The translations under genes were made by a program, and so were the position numbers. Below, piece by piece: positions 40,791 through 51,868 of a stretch of 64,000 nucleotides of DNA (position 1 is its first letter; each line of letters opens with the position of its first letter). The DNA is from Linepithema humile (lineage: Eukaryota > Arthropoda > Insecta > Hymenoptera > Formicidae). The DNA lies in contig NC_090133.1 in the NCBI RefSeq assembly GCF_040581485.1, positions 9,486,001-9,550,000 of the forward strand. Direction: 5' to 3'. Below the pieces are notes generated by a model. It did no database searches and was not told the DNA's origin. It saw nothing but the letters and a program-made list of their open reading frames with translations.

Positions 40791-43700
40791 AACCATTTTC
40801 TCCTACAAGGATCCTCCAGGCGAATGCGAACCACTCCGCCATGGAACAGGATTTATTTAATCAAACCATGGCGGAGAGGGGGTTCGAGTTGGGGGTGGTC
40901 TCGGAGCCGCTTAGGATTCCGAGGGACCACCCCAACTGGTTCACGGATCCAACCGAAGAGGGGGTCGCCATTTTCTGGCGACCAGCCACGATTTCCCGCC
41001 CGTGCTCCAAATTTGGAGCCGAAATAGGGTTCGTGGCCATCGAGTGGGGGGACTGGTTTGTCCTAGGGTGTTACGCCCCACCGAGGTGGAAACTCCCCTC
41101 CTTCAAGACCTTCCTGTCGGAGCTGGGGGACTGCATCCGCAGATGCCTCCCTCGGCCCACCATTGTCGCGGGAGATTTTAACGCGTGGTCGACGCAATGG
41201 AATTCCTCGTGAACCAACAGGAGAAGGGGGGAGATGGAAGATTAGGCGGCGGCACTCGGCCTGTGCCTGTTAAACACAGGTTCGAGGAGCACCTGCGTGC
41301 GTACCCGGGGGGAGTCTATCGTGGATCTTATGTGGGCTTCTCCGACGGCCGCGCGCAGGGTCACGGGTTGGTGGGTAGAAGAAGACCTCGAATCGGGGTC
41401 GGATCACAGGTATATTGTGATCGAGGCTTCGACCACCCCCACCGGACAGCTCAGCCGTCGCGGGCGTAACACCCGGGGGAGGGGTTGGGTCCTCCGAAAG
41501 ATGGAAAATGACGTCTTAATAGCGGTTGTTCTGGCGGAATCCTGGCCGATGCCATCCGGCCAGGCCGTGGACTTGGAGGAGGAAGCCACGAGGATCGTGA
41601 GCATGGTTGAGGACGCGTGTGAGGCGTCCATGCCACGATCTAGATGGTCCCCCGGCAAGGCAATGTACTGGTGGACCGGGGAGATCGCCGAGCTTAGGCG
41701 TCTCTCCTCGGCCGCCAGGCGCATATTCCTGCGTGCGCGCAGAAGGGGGGATCATGCCGGAACAACTGAAGCACTGGAGGGATTTCGTGCCGCACGAAAG
41801 GCCCTCCGGGCCGCCATTGGGACAGCAAAGGCCAGGGCGTGGGAGGAGCTTACCTCCACCCTGGACCGGGATCCGTGGGGGCTACCCTTTAAGATAGTTC
41901 TCAGGAAACTGAGACTAAGAGCGCCCCGTACTGCGGAGAGACTTAAGCCGGAACTCCTCGGCAACATCGTAAACACACTGTTCCCTGTGGGGGGATCTGT
42001 CACCCCTCCCCCCACAGTAGGGGAAGTGTGGCCAGAGGAGCCGGCAGTTTCGACAGAGGAGATGTCCGCGGTGCGGGCCAGGCTTGGCGGAGCGGCCAAA
42101 GCGCCTGGACCCGACGGAATCCCCGGCAGGGCGTGGGCCCTGGTGGCAAAGGTGCTAAGTGACCGGCTGGGGGGGCTCTTTACCGCCTGCCTCAGGTCCG
42201 GCACTTTCCCCTCGCGGTGGAGGAGGGCAAACTTGGTCCTCCTCCACAAAGATCGCAAGCCGCCGGAGTAACCCTCCGCATACCGGCCGATATGTTTGCT
42301 GGACGAGACGGGTAAGCTCTATGAGCGTATTATCGTAGGGCGCCTCGTTCAGCACCTGTCTCGGGATGGTCCCACCTTGAATGAAAGGCAATTCGGCTTT
42401 CGGGAGGGGCGGAGCACTGTGGATGCAATACGCCACGTCCGCTCCTTCTCGGAGGCCGCGTTGGAGGGGGGAGAGGTGGCAATAGCGGTATCGCTTGATA
42501 TCGTGAATGCCTTCAACTCCCTTCCCTGGGGCTGTCTGGGGGCAGCATTCGAACATCTTCAGCTGCCCCCCTATCTTCGGGCAGTCCTGTGGGACTATCT
42601 CCGGGACAGGACGTTCTTGTATAGGAACGGGAACGGGGAGGTATGCGAGAGGGCTATGTACTGCGGGGTTCCACAGGGGTCTGTTTTGGGCCCGACGCTG
42701 TGGAATCTCGGGTACGACGTGGTGCTTCGGGCGGCCCTTCCCCCAGGCTGCGACGTCGTCTGTTACGCCGACGACACGTTAGTCATGGCTCGAGGGGAGG
42801 AATGGAGAGAGGCCGCGGCTGTAGCAACCGCAGCCGTGGCCAGCGTAGTGCGCGCTATACGGGGCCTGGGATTACAGGTGGCTCTTCATAAGACGAAGGC
42901 CCTGTTTTTCTATAGGAAGGCAGGAGAGAGACCACCCGCGACAACCATAAACGTCGGAGGGTCCCGTATCCCTGTGGGGTCCAAGATAAAGTATCTGGGC
43001 CTCTGGATGGACTCTGGGAATTTACACAGCACTTTGATGCTCTTGCTCCCAGAGTGGACAGGATGGCGAACGCGCTGAGTCGCCTCCTGCCCAATCTTGG
43101 CGGTCCAAGTGCCAAAATTCGGCACTTATACGCAAATACCGTCCGGTCGGTGTCCCTTTACGGGGCACCGATTTGGGCAAACGACCTGGTGGCCAACAAA
43201 CGCGCCATAGCCTTGGTGAGGAAGGCGGATAGGCGCATGGCCATCAGAGTCGCCCGGTGTTACCGGACGGTGTCGTATGTCGCGGCCACGACCCTGGCGG
43301 GGGTGCTTCTGTTCGACCTAGTCGCTGCGTCGCGTGCCGAAGCTTATCGGTGCGCGATTGAGGTCGGACGGAGCGGTATTGCCCCCGAAGACATCCCCAG
43401 GGAAATGGATAGAGAGAAAGCCAGGGCCCGGAGGTGGGCGCTCAGGGAGTGGAGACACCGACTGGGCGAACACGCTACTCCGGGTCTTCCTGGAATTAGG
43501 ACTGTCGAGGCCATCCAGCCCTACCTACGGGAGTGGGTAGGTAGGAGAGGAGGAGGAATTTCCTTCCGCATGGCGCAGGTTTTCGCCGGGCATGGTTGCT
43601 TCGGTGAATACCTGTGCCGCATTGGGAAAGAGCGCACTACGCGGTGCCACCACTGTGCGGCCGACCTGGACTCGGCGCGGCACACGCTTGAGGATTGCTC

Positions 43701-43968
43701 GGCGTGGGCCGGGGAGCGTCGGGTTCTGGTCGAGGTGGTGGGTGAAGACCTCTCCCTCCCTTCCCTTGTTAGGGGAATGTTGGAGGGGGAGGATGCATGG
43801 GAGGCGGTCTCCTCCTTCTGTGAGACGGTCATGTCTCGGAAGGAGGAGACCGAGAGAGTGAGGAGGGGGGGAGGCACTACCTCCTCCCAAAGGAGGAGGA
43901 AAAGGGGCCAAGGAGACGATAGGCCTAGGCCACGCCCTCCGCGCCGTCAATGCGCAGAGATAGGATAA
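40791..43968 (+). pseudogene. R1 unit 1 ORF2: APE endonuclease, reverse transcriptase, C-terminal zinc knuckle
   Basis: From about 40791 (ILQANANHSAMEQDLFNQT) one frame runs to about 43015, broken only by TGA at 41210, TAG at 41243 and TAA at 42269. A frameshift then leads to 43054-43968. Endonuclease: VVSEPLRIP, VAGDFNAWSTQW, GESIVDLMWAS, and SGSDHRYI near its end. RT: APGPDGIPGRAW, YRPICLLDETGKLYERI, QFGFREGRSTVDAI, GVPQGSVLGPTLWN, and CYADDTLV with the catalytic DD. C-terminal knuckle: CHHCAADLDSARHTLEDC. With few lesions, this looks like a fairly recent loss of function. Such enzymes nick target DNA and prime reverse transcription there. Confidence 0.8.
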
Positions 43969-44462
43969 GAGGGGGGATGGGAGAGTTTAGCGACTTCTCT
44001 CATCTCCCCCTCCGGCAGGCAAACGGCTCCCTTGCTGAGGGACCGTGCAAAGCCCAACGACTCCGACAGGGTCCAACCCAATCGCTGGAAGGAGACGGGG
44101 ACTCTGACTTCAAACCCCCGGGGGCCTGAAACCGATAGGTGTGTTTTGCACACCACCAGGATAGAGGAGTCGACCTCGAAAAAAAATCCGGAACCTAGCC
44201 AACCTCGTCAGCACGCCGGTGTTCCGGCATAACGGCTGTGCCCCCCACTGCACGAGGGGGGGCGTGGAGACTCACACCGTAACCCCAATCATGGGGCCGG
44301 GGGCCGGTGCTAGTGTGTTGCTAGCGCGGGCCGCGAGGGTGACAAACCTCTATAAAAAGATCCGGGCAGGACGGGCTCGTTAGTCTTGGTCGATAACCGT
44401 CCTAGTGGAAGGCAAACCACGATAAATACACTCGGAGAAAACAACTCTGTGAACAAATTATT
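43969..44462 (+). other. Junction and R1 unit 2 5' UTR
   Basis: Follows the ORF2 stop of unit 1. From about 44100 it aligns with 37320-37640 (ACGCCGGTGTTCCGGCATAA, CCTCTATAAAAAGATCCGGG). The exact junction between units was not fixed, and no A-run or TSD is visible. Confidence 0.6.
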
Positions 44463-47103
44463 ATGATAACCTGTATGTCAGATGAGGAAACAAACTTACC
44501 GCAGCAGGGGGTCGGTAACCCAGCTGCCGGCGCGGAAGGGGGTATAGTCCCTGCCTCCGCCGCGTCGTTATTTGACAAAGGGCCTGCCGCGGGGTTGACT
44601 CCGAGCCCCGCGGTAGATAGAGCTATCGGTGGTAACTCCTCTGCAGAGGAGATGGACGTGGAGAGGGACATGGACCCCCAAACGGCGGAGGGCCTCCAGA
44701 GGGAGGATTCACGGAGGGATAGGGGCGGGAGACCCCCTGAGGGAGCACAACTTCCTCCCCCCCCCCCCCCCCACCAGGCCAGGACACGGTCGGGCCCGCC
44801 CTCTGTATAGAAAAGCGAGCGATAGGCGGCGGCTGCTCCGCAAGGGGCGGGGCAGGCTCCGCAAAGACGGGTTGGGCCCGTTTAGGCCTCCCCCGCTGTT
44901 CCCGTCTGACACCGACTCAGACGGGGAATATGAGGGGGCTACAGTCGGGACATCGACGGCGGGCAGTGCAGCGGAGGGCACTGCACTGTCCGCAGCCGGC
45001 AATTTGGTGAGTGGAGTTTCCCCACCAGAAATTGTGCCACCGGCATTCACCGGCCCTCAAAAGAAAAGGGCAGATGAGGCGATTTGGAGCCGGATGGAAA
45101 GGGGCACCTCCGAAGAAATGCTTATAAGCATAGATGGGATGCTCCTCTCCATGGAGGAAGTGCGCCAGCGGGCCACTGGGCTAAAGGGAGAGCTCAGTGG
45201 CAAGCTGAAATTCGGGGTTTACGTCCTCAGAGAGGCCGTCCGGACGCTCGCCGGGCGGGCCTCGGAGGGCGGGGACCCCGGTTTTTGGCGCGAGCGGGTC
45301 TCGGCGCTGGAAAGGGATATGGAGTCCCAGAGGTCGGAAAACGGCCGTCTCCAGCGTCGGATCCGCAAGTTAAGGCGGAGGCAGCAAACCTTTGCGCCGG
45401 CGAGAGGCCCGTCTCGCCGGTGGTGGAGGGGTTCCACCCTAGCCCTGGGCCGGCAGAGAAAAACACCACTAGAGAGAAGGGTGGGGGCGGGGCCTGGTCC
45501 CCCCGTCCCCCCCCGTCGGGCGACCCACAGATTTTGGCGAGCCTGGCGGGGATAGCCGAAACCCTATGTGGGTACGGCGAGCGATTGAGGGGGCTGGAAG
45601 AGAGGGTGGCAATGCCCCCTCCCTCGATTACAGCACCTACCCCCCCCCCCGCTCCCGAGACCTCCCTATGGGGAAAGGGAGTAAGGGCAAGAGGAGGAGG
45701 GGAAAAAGAAAGGAGGGAGTTATTGGGGAGGCGATGCCTCGGGGGGGGCGGGGGGTGTTCCTCGGTCCCCGTCAGAGGCTTTCGCCGGCCCCGCCATCCC
45801 CCAAGTGACGGAGGTGGTGAGTGCGCTGAGGGCGGTGGAACCTGAGGAGGGGTACACCGTGGTCCGGCGCAAGGAAAGAACCAGCAGGGCTGATGGAGGG
45901 ATTAGGCCCCCCTCTGCCAGGCCCACGAGAAAGCCGACCCCCTCCGCAAAGGCGGCCCCAAAGGAGGTGGTGAATAAGAAAAGGACGGCGGCACAAAAAG
46001 GTCGCAAGCGCTTCCCGCAAACGGTGGCGGTATTGCTATCCGGACAAGGAGATCTGGCCGGGGCAATGGCCGTTGCCAGGCAGAAAATCCGCCTGGAAGA
46101 GGAGGTAGGCCAGCTCCCGAATGGCCTAAAGGCACGGAGGGCCTTCAACGGGGGTCTCCTGCTGGAGATCTCTGGGGGCACAGATGCGGAGGCCAAGGCA
46201 AGTCGCCTGCCCTCCGCAATGAAGAAAGCCCTAGAGGGACTTGAGGGGGTGGTAGTATCCCACCCCTCAAAGAAGCTCGACCTCCGGCTTTCGGGGGTCG
46301 AGGAATCGGTCTCCGGGGAGGAGATTTGCGACGCTATAGTCAGCATAGGCGGATGCTCCAAACCGGAGATCCGGGTTAGGCCCCTGAGGCCAACTGCACG
46401 GGGGGTGAGGACCGTGTGGGCCCAGTGCCCAACGCGTGCGGCAATAAGGGCAGCGGAGGCCGGAGTTGTGAGGATAGGATGGATCCCGGTGCGGGTGAGC
46501 CTGCTGAAAAGTAGGCCCATCCGCTGTTTCCGCTGCCTTGCACGAGGACATGTGCAGCAGAGGTGCCCGTCCACGGTGGACAGGGCCCTCTGCTGCTACA
46601 ATTGCGGAGAGACGGGACACAAGGGGGGGACATGTCAGCGTCCCCCCCCGATGCCCAAAAGGGCGGGGAGGGAGGCGAAGCACAGGGCGGGACCGGAGGT
46701 TTGTCCCCCGGTCCCCCATGCGCCCCCGGGTCCCCGCAACAAAAGGGTGGTGACTCCACCCCCGGTACCTAGTGGGGCCACCTCGTGCGTTCCGCGGGTG
46801 GTCCTCACGGATATCGGGGAATTGGAGAAAATTTCGCGGGCGAGGTCTCCGGAGCCGGGCCCTAGTGGGGTCGGCTCATGTGTGGGTGCCAGGGTCACGA
46901 GGGCCGAGTCCTCGCGAATCCTGGCGGAAAAGCGCCCTAGGGGCAGTGGGGGGGAAAAGGGTAGCCCTCCCCTCCAGCTTCACAAGGTGCGGGCCCTATC
47001 CGCGCCTCGGTTATCCTCGGGTAAACCGGGACCGAGATGTAGGAAGGGGGAGGAAGGGTCCCCTGCGAAGAGGACAGAATCGGACCACCCCCCCTCGGAT
47101 TGA
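44463..47103 (+). pseudogene. R1 unit 2 ORF1 (Gag-like), N-terminal part frameshifted
   Basis: The N-terminal frame starts MITCMSDEETNLPQQG at 44463 and shifts near 44780, within a C-run, to 44629-45555 (a coiled coil with SALERDMESQRSENGRLQRR). It shifts again, and the last 432 codons (45805-47103) are open. They contain LLEISGGTDAEAKASRLPSA, VRPLRPTARG, and two CCHC knuckles, CFRCLARGHVQQRC and CYNCGETGHKGGTC. A third knuckle is not clear. The protein is related to but clearly different from unit 1 ORF1, so these are two subfamilies and not a recent duplication. No ORF2 follows. Confidence 0.7.
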
Positions 47104-47499
47104 GGGGGGAACTGGTCTTTGTCCATCCTCGTAGGCGGGACCGTAGGGCCAAGGCCCAAGGGGTTGTTTATTTTCGAGGGTTGGGGGGGAGTTTCGACCT
47201 CTCCCCACACATTTTATGAATGGAGCCGGGCAACCGGCAGTCGGGGGGGTGGCCGGATGTAATGCGATGCAGTTCCCGGCCATTCCCCACTGAACGACGG
47301 CTGAAGGCCGAGCAACGGGGGTGGAGTTTAGTTGGTAGGCGCCTGGGAGTTAAAGGTTTCTCTGAACTCCAAATCTCAGGCGAATCCAACACTATCCTCT
47401 GGCAGCGAGTCTCGTAGAAACTCGCATTGCACGCCAGAGCGTGTCTTTGAAAGATTCTCCACCCCCGGGGAGGGGGCGGGGCTATCGCACAAAAAAAAA
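47104..47499 (+). other. R1 unit 2 3' UTR
   Basis: GC-rich, with GGTAGGCGCCTGGGAGTTAAA at 47334 and a terminal CGCACAAAAAAAAAG, followed by the 13-bp TSD. ORF2 would be expected before this point and is absent. Confidence 0.6.
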
Positions 47500-48073
47500 G
47501 TGATAGAAATTATGTTCTGTTGGTAGCACTTTAATCGTCGATTAAATTAACCGAAGCTTGGTCGAAGCGGCCCTTAGGAACGTCCGTATCACAAATGCGA
47601 TGAGATAATATTTCCCTAGGTATTCTCTATATTTCTTTCTCATTAAAATTTAAAAAGAAATATTTTACATATTTTATTAATAATTAAAATTATGTTGTTC
47701 GTATTATTAATTAATTAATATATTAATATATTAATTAATTAATATATACTTTGTAACAATTAAAAAATTCTTATAACACTTTTTTTAAAACTTTTGATCC
47801 GTCATTAAAGTCATATCAAATTGTGATATTAATTTATGATTTACTTTCGCAATATATGTTATAATAATAGTCAATTGACAGTATTACACAGTGTAATCCG
47901 CGCGTGTTATATAATTATAATTAAAAATGTATTTATAATATAATCATAAACATGAGGCTGAGCATTGCGCGTTTTAGTTACGCGCATCCGGCGACTCGTT
48001 GCGAGACAAGGAGGAAGCAATGGACGTCAGTCATGAAAATCGAGCCGAAAGTTGCAATTAATTCCCATCTCTG

Positions 48074-49162
48074 TAAAATTTATATTAAAATACACAATAA
48101 TGAAACATCTGAAATGTATTAAAATGTGAAATTTTAATTGAGTGAAATTATTTCTTATCTCAAACGACGCTACGAGTTTATAAAATAAAGTGAAAGTATT
48201 TACGGAAGAATTTATATTGTTTTTATGTCCAAACTTCCATTCATTTAGTCAATTTTTGTTAAATGTACGATAATTGTTAAACTTTGGAACAGGTACCGAA
48301 AAATTACAGAATAGAGGGCTTACTACTTTCTTCTTTCTTGATAACGTCGACGTTAACGCATGAGATTTCTGGACCAAATTTAATATTATATATATATATT
48401 TTTTATTCGTTATAATTCCTTATATTCGTAAAAATTTATATTATTTATTAATTTTTGCCTTGTTGTATCATGTAATAATTAATAGAATGAATGCCGGCGC
48501 ACGTTCGGTGCACGCGGTTCTTTTGCCTGTTGAGATATTCCACTGTTCACTGTCCGTTTCGCTGTCTTATTTGCATTCCTCTATTCAACCGTCGAATGAG
48601 TGAGATAGCTATTGGACACCGTCAATCATATTCTGTATATACGTGATGTTAAAATATTTCATTAATATTAATATCATATACGTTTTATGAAGGTTGTAAA
48701 TCTCGGAAGATTTCGTGTGCAGTGAAAGCAACATGCCACTGGTCGACTTACAAGAGAACGTTTACAAGTGTCTCCCCCCCCCCCGATTTGATTCTCCTTG
48801 AAATATGTTGTAAAACATACAATTTGAGGAGACACGTATTTTTTTATAGTGGCCCTATCTCAAATTTAAGGGGTGAAACACCTTTTTGAAAAAAAAACGG
48901 TTTTTTTCTTTGTGTGCAACTATCGCCAAAACCGTAGGAGATATAAAAAAATGTTTCAAATAGAAGTTGTAATATATTGATATATTACAACTTCTATAAT
49001 ATTTAATATAAATATTTAATATTATAGATTAACATTAAATATTTTGCTTTAAATTTGAGAATAATATATCGTTGTCTAACATAATAATTAATTTTTTGAC
49101 ATATGCAATAATTAATTTTTAAAATGAAATTGTTTAGAAAATTCTATTAAAAATAATGTATA
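48074..49162. other. Sequence beyond the nested stack; possible UQCRQ upstream region
   Basis: If the 33787-48073 element is removed, this region lies directly upstream of UQCRQ (minus strand). A minus-strand ATACATTTCAG at 48119-48109 could be a splice acceptor for a 5' UT exon. An ATG at 48733 starts a short plus-strand frame (MPLVDLQENVYKCLP) that runs into a C-run and stops. 48830-49160 is AT-rich, with a hairpin around AGAAGTTGTAATATATTG. Confidence 0.35.
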
Positions 49163-49663
49163 CGGGGTATCCCTAAAATTTTGACAAAGCGCTCGTGTGC
49201 AAGTAGAGCGGATTAAACTGAGTCGAAAAGTCCTGTACTATTTTGCAATTTTCGCAATAATTAACGAGTTATTAATTACTAAAGATCGCCAAATGCAAGC
49301 GCGCGGCAAGATACGCTCAGCGATCATGGTCACTAGGCACGCGGGGAGTTGTTTGCTGCAAGCGGCAATGACTATGCTCAAGCGGCGCGTGACGCTGAAC
49401 CCCCACTCTGAGATATGATTGTCCCTCGTTTTTTTTAGTCTGGCGCTGCATGTTAGTGTTAACACGCGATTATGTAGTTCTCTAAATTAAACTGCGTAAT
49501 ATTAAATTCACGAAGTATTATCGGGTGGTAAAGAGTGTTTTTAGACTTTTCAGCAATTCAAGGCTAGTGATTAAGAGGCCAGTCTCTGATCAATTGCAAG
49601 GGAACCTGCGGTATTTCGGTGAGAAGGGGGGTAACCTCCTTAACCTCTTCCCACGTGTCCGAT

Positions 49664-51868
49664 ATGCCTCGCTCTCGCTCTCGGTCACGTTCCCGCCTTA
49701 AAGGCAACAAAAGTAACTCGAAACTAAATGTAAATGCCGGGGTAAGCAATAAGAAGAAAATTACTTCTAATCCCTTAACTATTAGTGATTTTAGTGATTC
49801 AGATATGGACATGAATGTCGATAACGATGTAACCTCCTCCAAGGTAAATAATAATTTAATTTCTAACATCACCACAGATTCTGAGACTATCTCAGACATT
49901 ATCGGGGTTAACACCTCTAATAATTGCAATTCTCAAAATTATGCTACTACTTCTTCTATCCCAGCAATGACAGGAACTAAAAGATCTGCTGTTGAAGACA
50001 CAATTTCGACTTTAGAAATTAAAAAATCCAATAAAGATAATACATCGAACAATTCAAAGAATGCTTCTAGTCAGATAGGTGAACCAAAGAACGCACTCGA
50101 TACCTTGATTACTAATAGATATGCGAACTCTAATCAAGGTCCCTTCTTTGTTTATATCCAGTCTTCTTCTTCTCCTCCCTCGCCCATTCACCCTCTTTAT
50201 ATCGGGCGCTCCCTAACCAAGTGGGGCAAGAATGAATTTACTGAAGTAAAGAAATTAGGTTTTGCCAAAATCTCAATAAAACTCAAAACCAAAAAGGCGG
50301 CTAATCTCTTAGTTTCACAACAACCCTTTAAAGATCGTAACATGACATGTTTCATTCCTAATTACAGAGTATTTCGTCAGGGTATAGTTCGCAATATCCC
50401 CACAGATATGGATCTAGAAGAACTCAAATCGGGAATTGACTGCCCATTTGAGATAACTACATTAAGAAGACTTAATAGAAGAATCACAGCTGAAGACAAA
50501 TCCGGTACAAAATCTACTCAGTTTGTTCCTGCCAAGACGATTGTGATATCTTTTCTAAATCAAATTCTCTCCAAATATATATATATATATAAGACAACTA
50601 TTTGTACGGGGTAAATTTTTAAACCAAAGTGTGTTTCTCTGTAAACAAAGCGGAGAAATTTTATTCACTACTTAACGATTGTTATTTACACTATTTACAA
50701 TCTTACCTGTAAACAAAGAAACGACAATTAAAGTTTACAATTATCGCTTCTCTATTCACACTACTTGATTTATTCTTAACTTTATTTCTCTGTAAATTGC
50801 ACGTGTGCTTTATTACGTAATGACTATCTGTCTCTCTCCAACTGTGTGTCCGTGTCTATCTACAATCATCCTCGTGATCGTACATGTCGCTCCATCCAAC
50901 GGTAATTAATCAGAAGACGCGCGGAACATGAGAAGCGCGGCTAATTCGAATTGAAGAAAGTATGCTTTCTTTACATATATATTTTCGGAGTCAGATATGA
51001 GGTCTCTCCTTTTATTCCAAAGACCACAATCTGCTTTTCCTCCTACAGATTTGGCCATTCGGCTACCCAATGCAGAGGCAAACCTCGTTGCTCTCATTGT
51101 GGTCGCTCAGACCACGACAAGTCAAATCCTTGCCCCAACTCCGCATCTTCTCCATCGTGTGCAAATTGTAGAGGAGAACACTCTCATATGGACCCTCTCT
51201 GTCCTGAGTTTGCCATTCAAAAAAACGTACAGCTTCTCGCAGCCGATAAAAACATTCCTCTTAAAGAGGCCAGGGATTTGCTTTCAGGTACAAACTCCAA
51301 TTCAGGCTCTAATTTGAGAAACGATATCTTTAATTTTCCCCCTCTCAATGGAAGCTCTTCTCCCGTTTCACCACCCAGCTCTGCTCACTTTTCTTCACCT
51401 ATGTTCAGATCTTCTTCTTATAATAACTCTCCGACCACTAATAATGGTATTTCTTATGCGCAGGCGACGGATAACTCTAACTTCCGTAATAACAAAGCTA
51501 AAAAACATATGTTCTCTTCTACTAAGGGAATTCCTACCCCTCATGCCCCCACTCATTCTAATCAGGATGGCCGAGGTTCAGGACATGACTATTTACTTGA
51601 ACCTAATGGTCGAGCTCTCTTCAGACCTCCAGATGGGTGTGCTATCCCTTCTGAAGGACCCAATACTATTTTCCCCCTCTCTTCTCCTTCTGGCTCTCAA
51701 GAAAGCCAGTTTAATTTTATTCTTCAGCTATTCACACAACTGATAGCTGCATTTTCTAATATAAATCCGTCATTGTATAATCATCTCGTTAATAGATCCT
51801 CTCAGCCTTATCCTTCTTGTCAAAATGAAAATTTGTTCAATCCCTACAACAACTCTTACAATGGATAA
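49664..51868 (+). pseudogene. I-type LINE ORF1 (Gag-like), split by a 0.4-kb insertion
   Basis: Starts MPRSRSRSRSRLKG at 49664 with a basic, serine-rich N-terminus. The core at about 50140-50540 has FFVYIQSS, IGRSLTKWG and FRQGIVRNIPTD (an RNA-recognition-like region). The frame is interrupted at about 50585-50982. After it come FGVRYEVSPFIPKTTICF and knuckles from CFSSYRFGHSATQC through CSHCGRSDH to CANCRGEHSHMDPLCPEF. In the first knuckle the second cysteine is S. A proline/serine-rich tail follows to 51868. ORF2 overlaps its last codons. Confidence 0.75.
50585..50982. mobile_element. Unidentified 0.4-kb insertion in LINE ORF1
   Basis: It breaks the Gag frame within a TATATATAT tract that remains on both sides, as a TA-rich target. 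The inserted sequence repeats CTGTAAACAAAG and TTTACAATTATCGC-type motifs but has no clear TIR. It could be a solo LTR or a SINE-like piece. Confidence 0.5.

Larger units (their letters stand above)
37149..47499 (+). mobile_element. Two tandem R1-clade non-LTR retrotransposon units under one TSD
   Basis: GC content jumps sharply at 37149 and falls at 47500. The direct repeat GTAATAGAAATTA (37136-37148) and GTGATAGAAATTA (47500-47512) is a 13-bp TSD with one mismatch. Unit 1 (37149 to about 43,970) has a 5' UTR, ORF1 and ORF2. Unit 2 (about 43,970-47499) repeats the 5' UTR and ORF1 but has no ORF2, and ends in a short A-run. There is no TSD between the units. ORF organisation, three CCHC knuckles and APE-type endonuclease place both in the R1 clade. 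Confidence 0.8.
33919..47573. mobile_element. PIF/Harbinger element with transposase and Myb-like genes, split by R1 units
   Basis: Termini GGGCCACTTTGACCAAGCTC and mirror (GAGCTT-like GAAGCTTGGTCGAAGCGGCCC end) with TSD TTA (33916-33918, 47574-47576). The arms share CGACGATTAAAGTGCTACCA. Inside are a plus-strand transposase (34058-35274) and a convergent minus-strand Myb-like gene (35957-36955), the usual two-gene layout of this superfamily. A 10.35-kb R1-type insertion lies at 37149-47499. Confidence 0.85.
33787..48073. mobile_element. hAT-like element hosting the nested stack upstream of UQCRQ
   Basis: The left arm CAGAGATCGGAATCAGTTGC (33787) is mirrored by the right arm ending ATTCCCATCTCTG (48073). 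The arms continue inward with CAACTTTCAGC and ACGAGTCGTC/GACTCGTTGC matches for about 100 bp. CAGAGATNGG-type ends are common in hAT elements. The flanks show no clear 8-bp TSD. All its interior is the Harbinger insertion plus short AT-rich sequence. Confidence 0.6.

Noticed and set aside
33787..48073. TSD for the hAT-like outer element
   Set aside because: The flanking 8-mers (atatatag and taaaattt) do not match well enough to claim a duplication. The element is supported by its inverted ends only.
48733..48790. Short frame MPLVDLQENVYKCLP as a host first exon
   Set aside because: The start context is acceptable, but it runs into a C-run and stops within 20 codons with no convincing donor. 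Kept only as a note in the region description.
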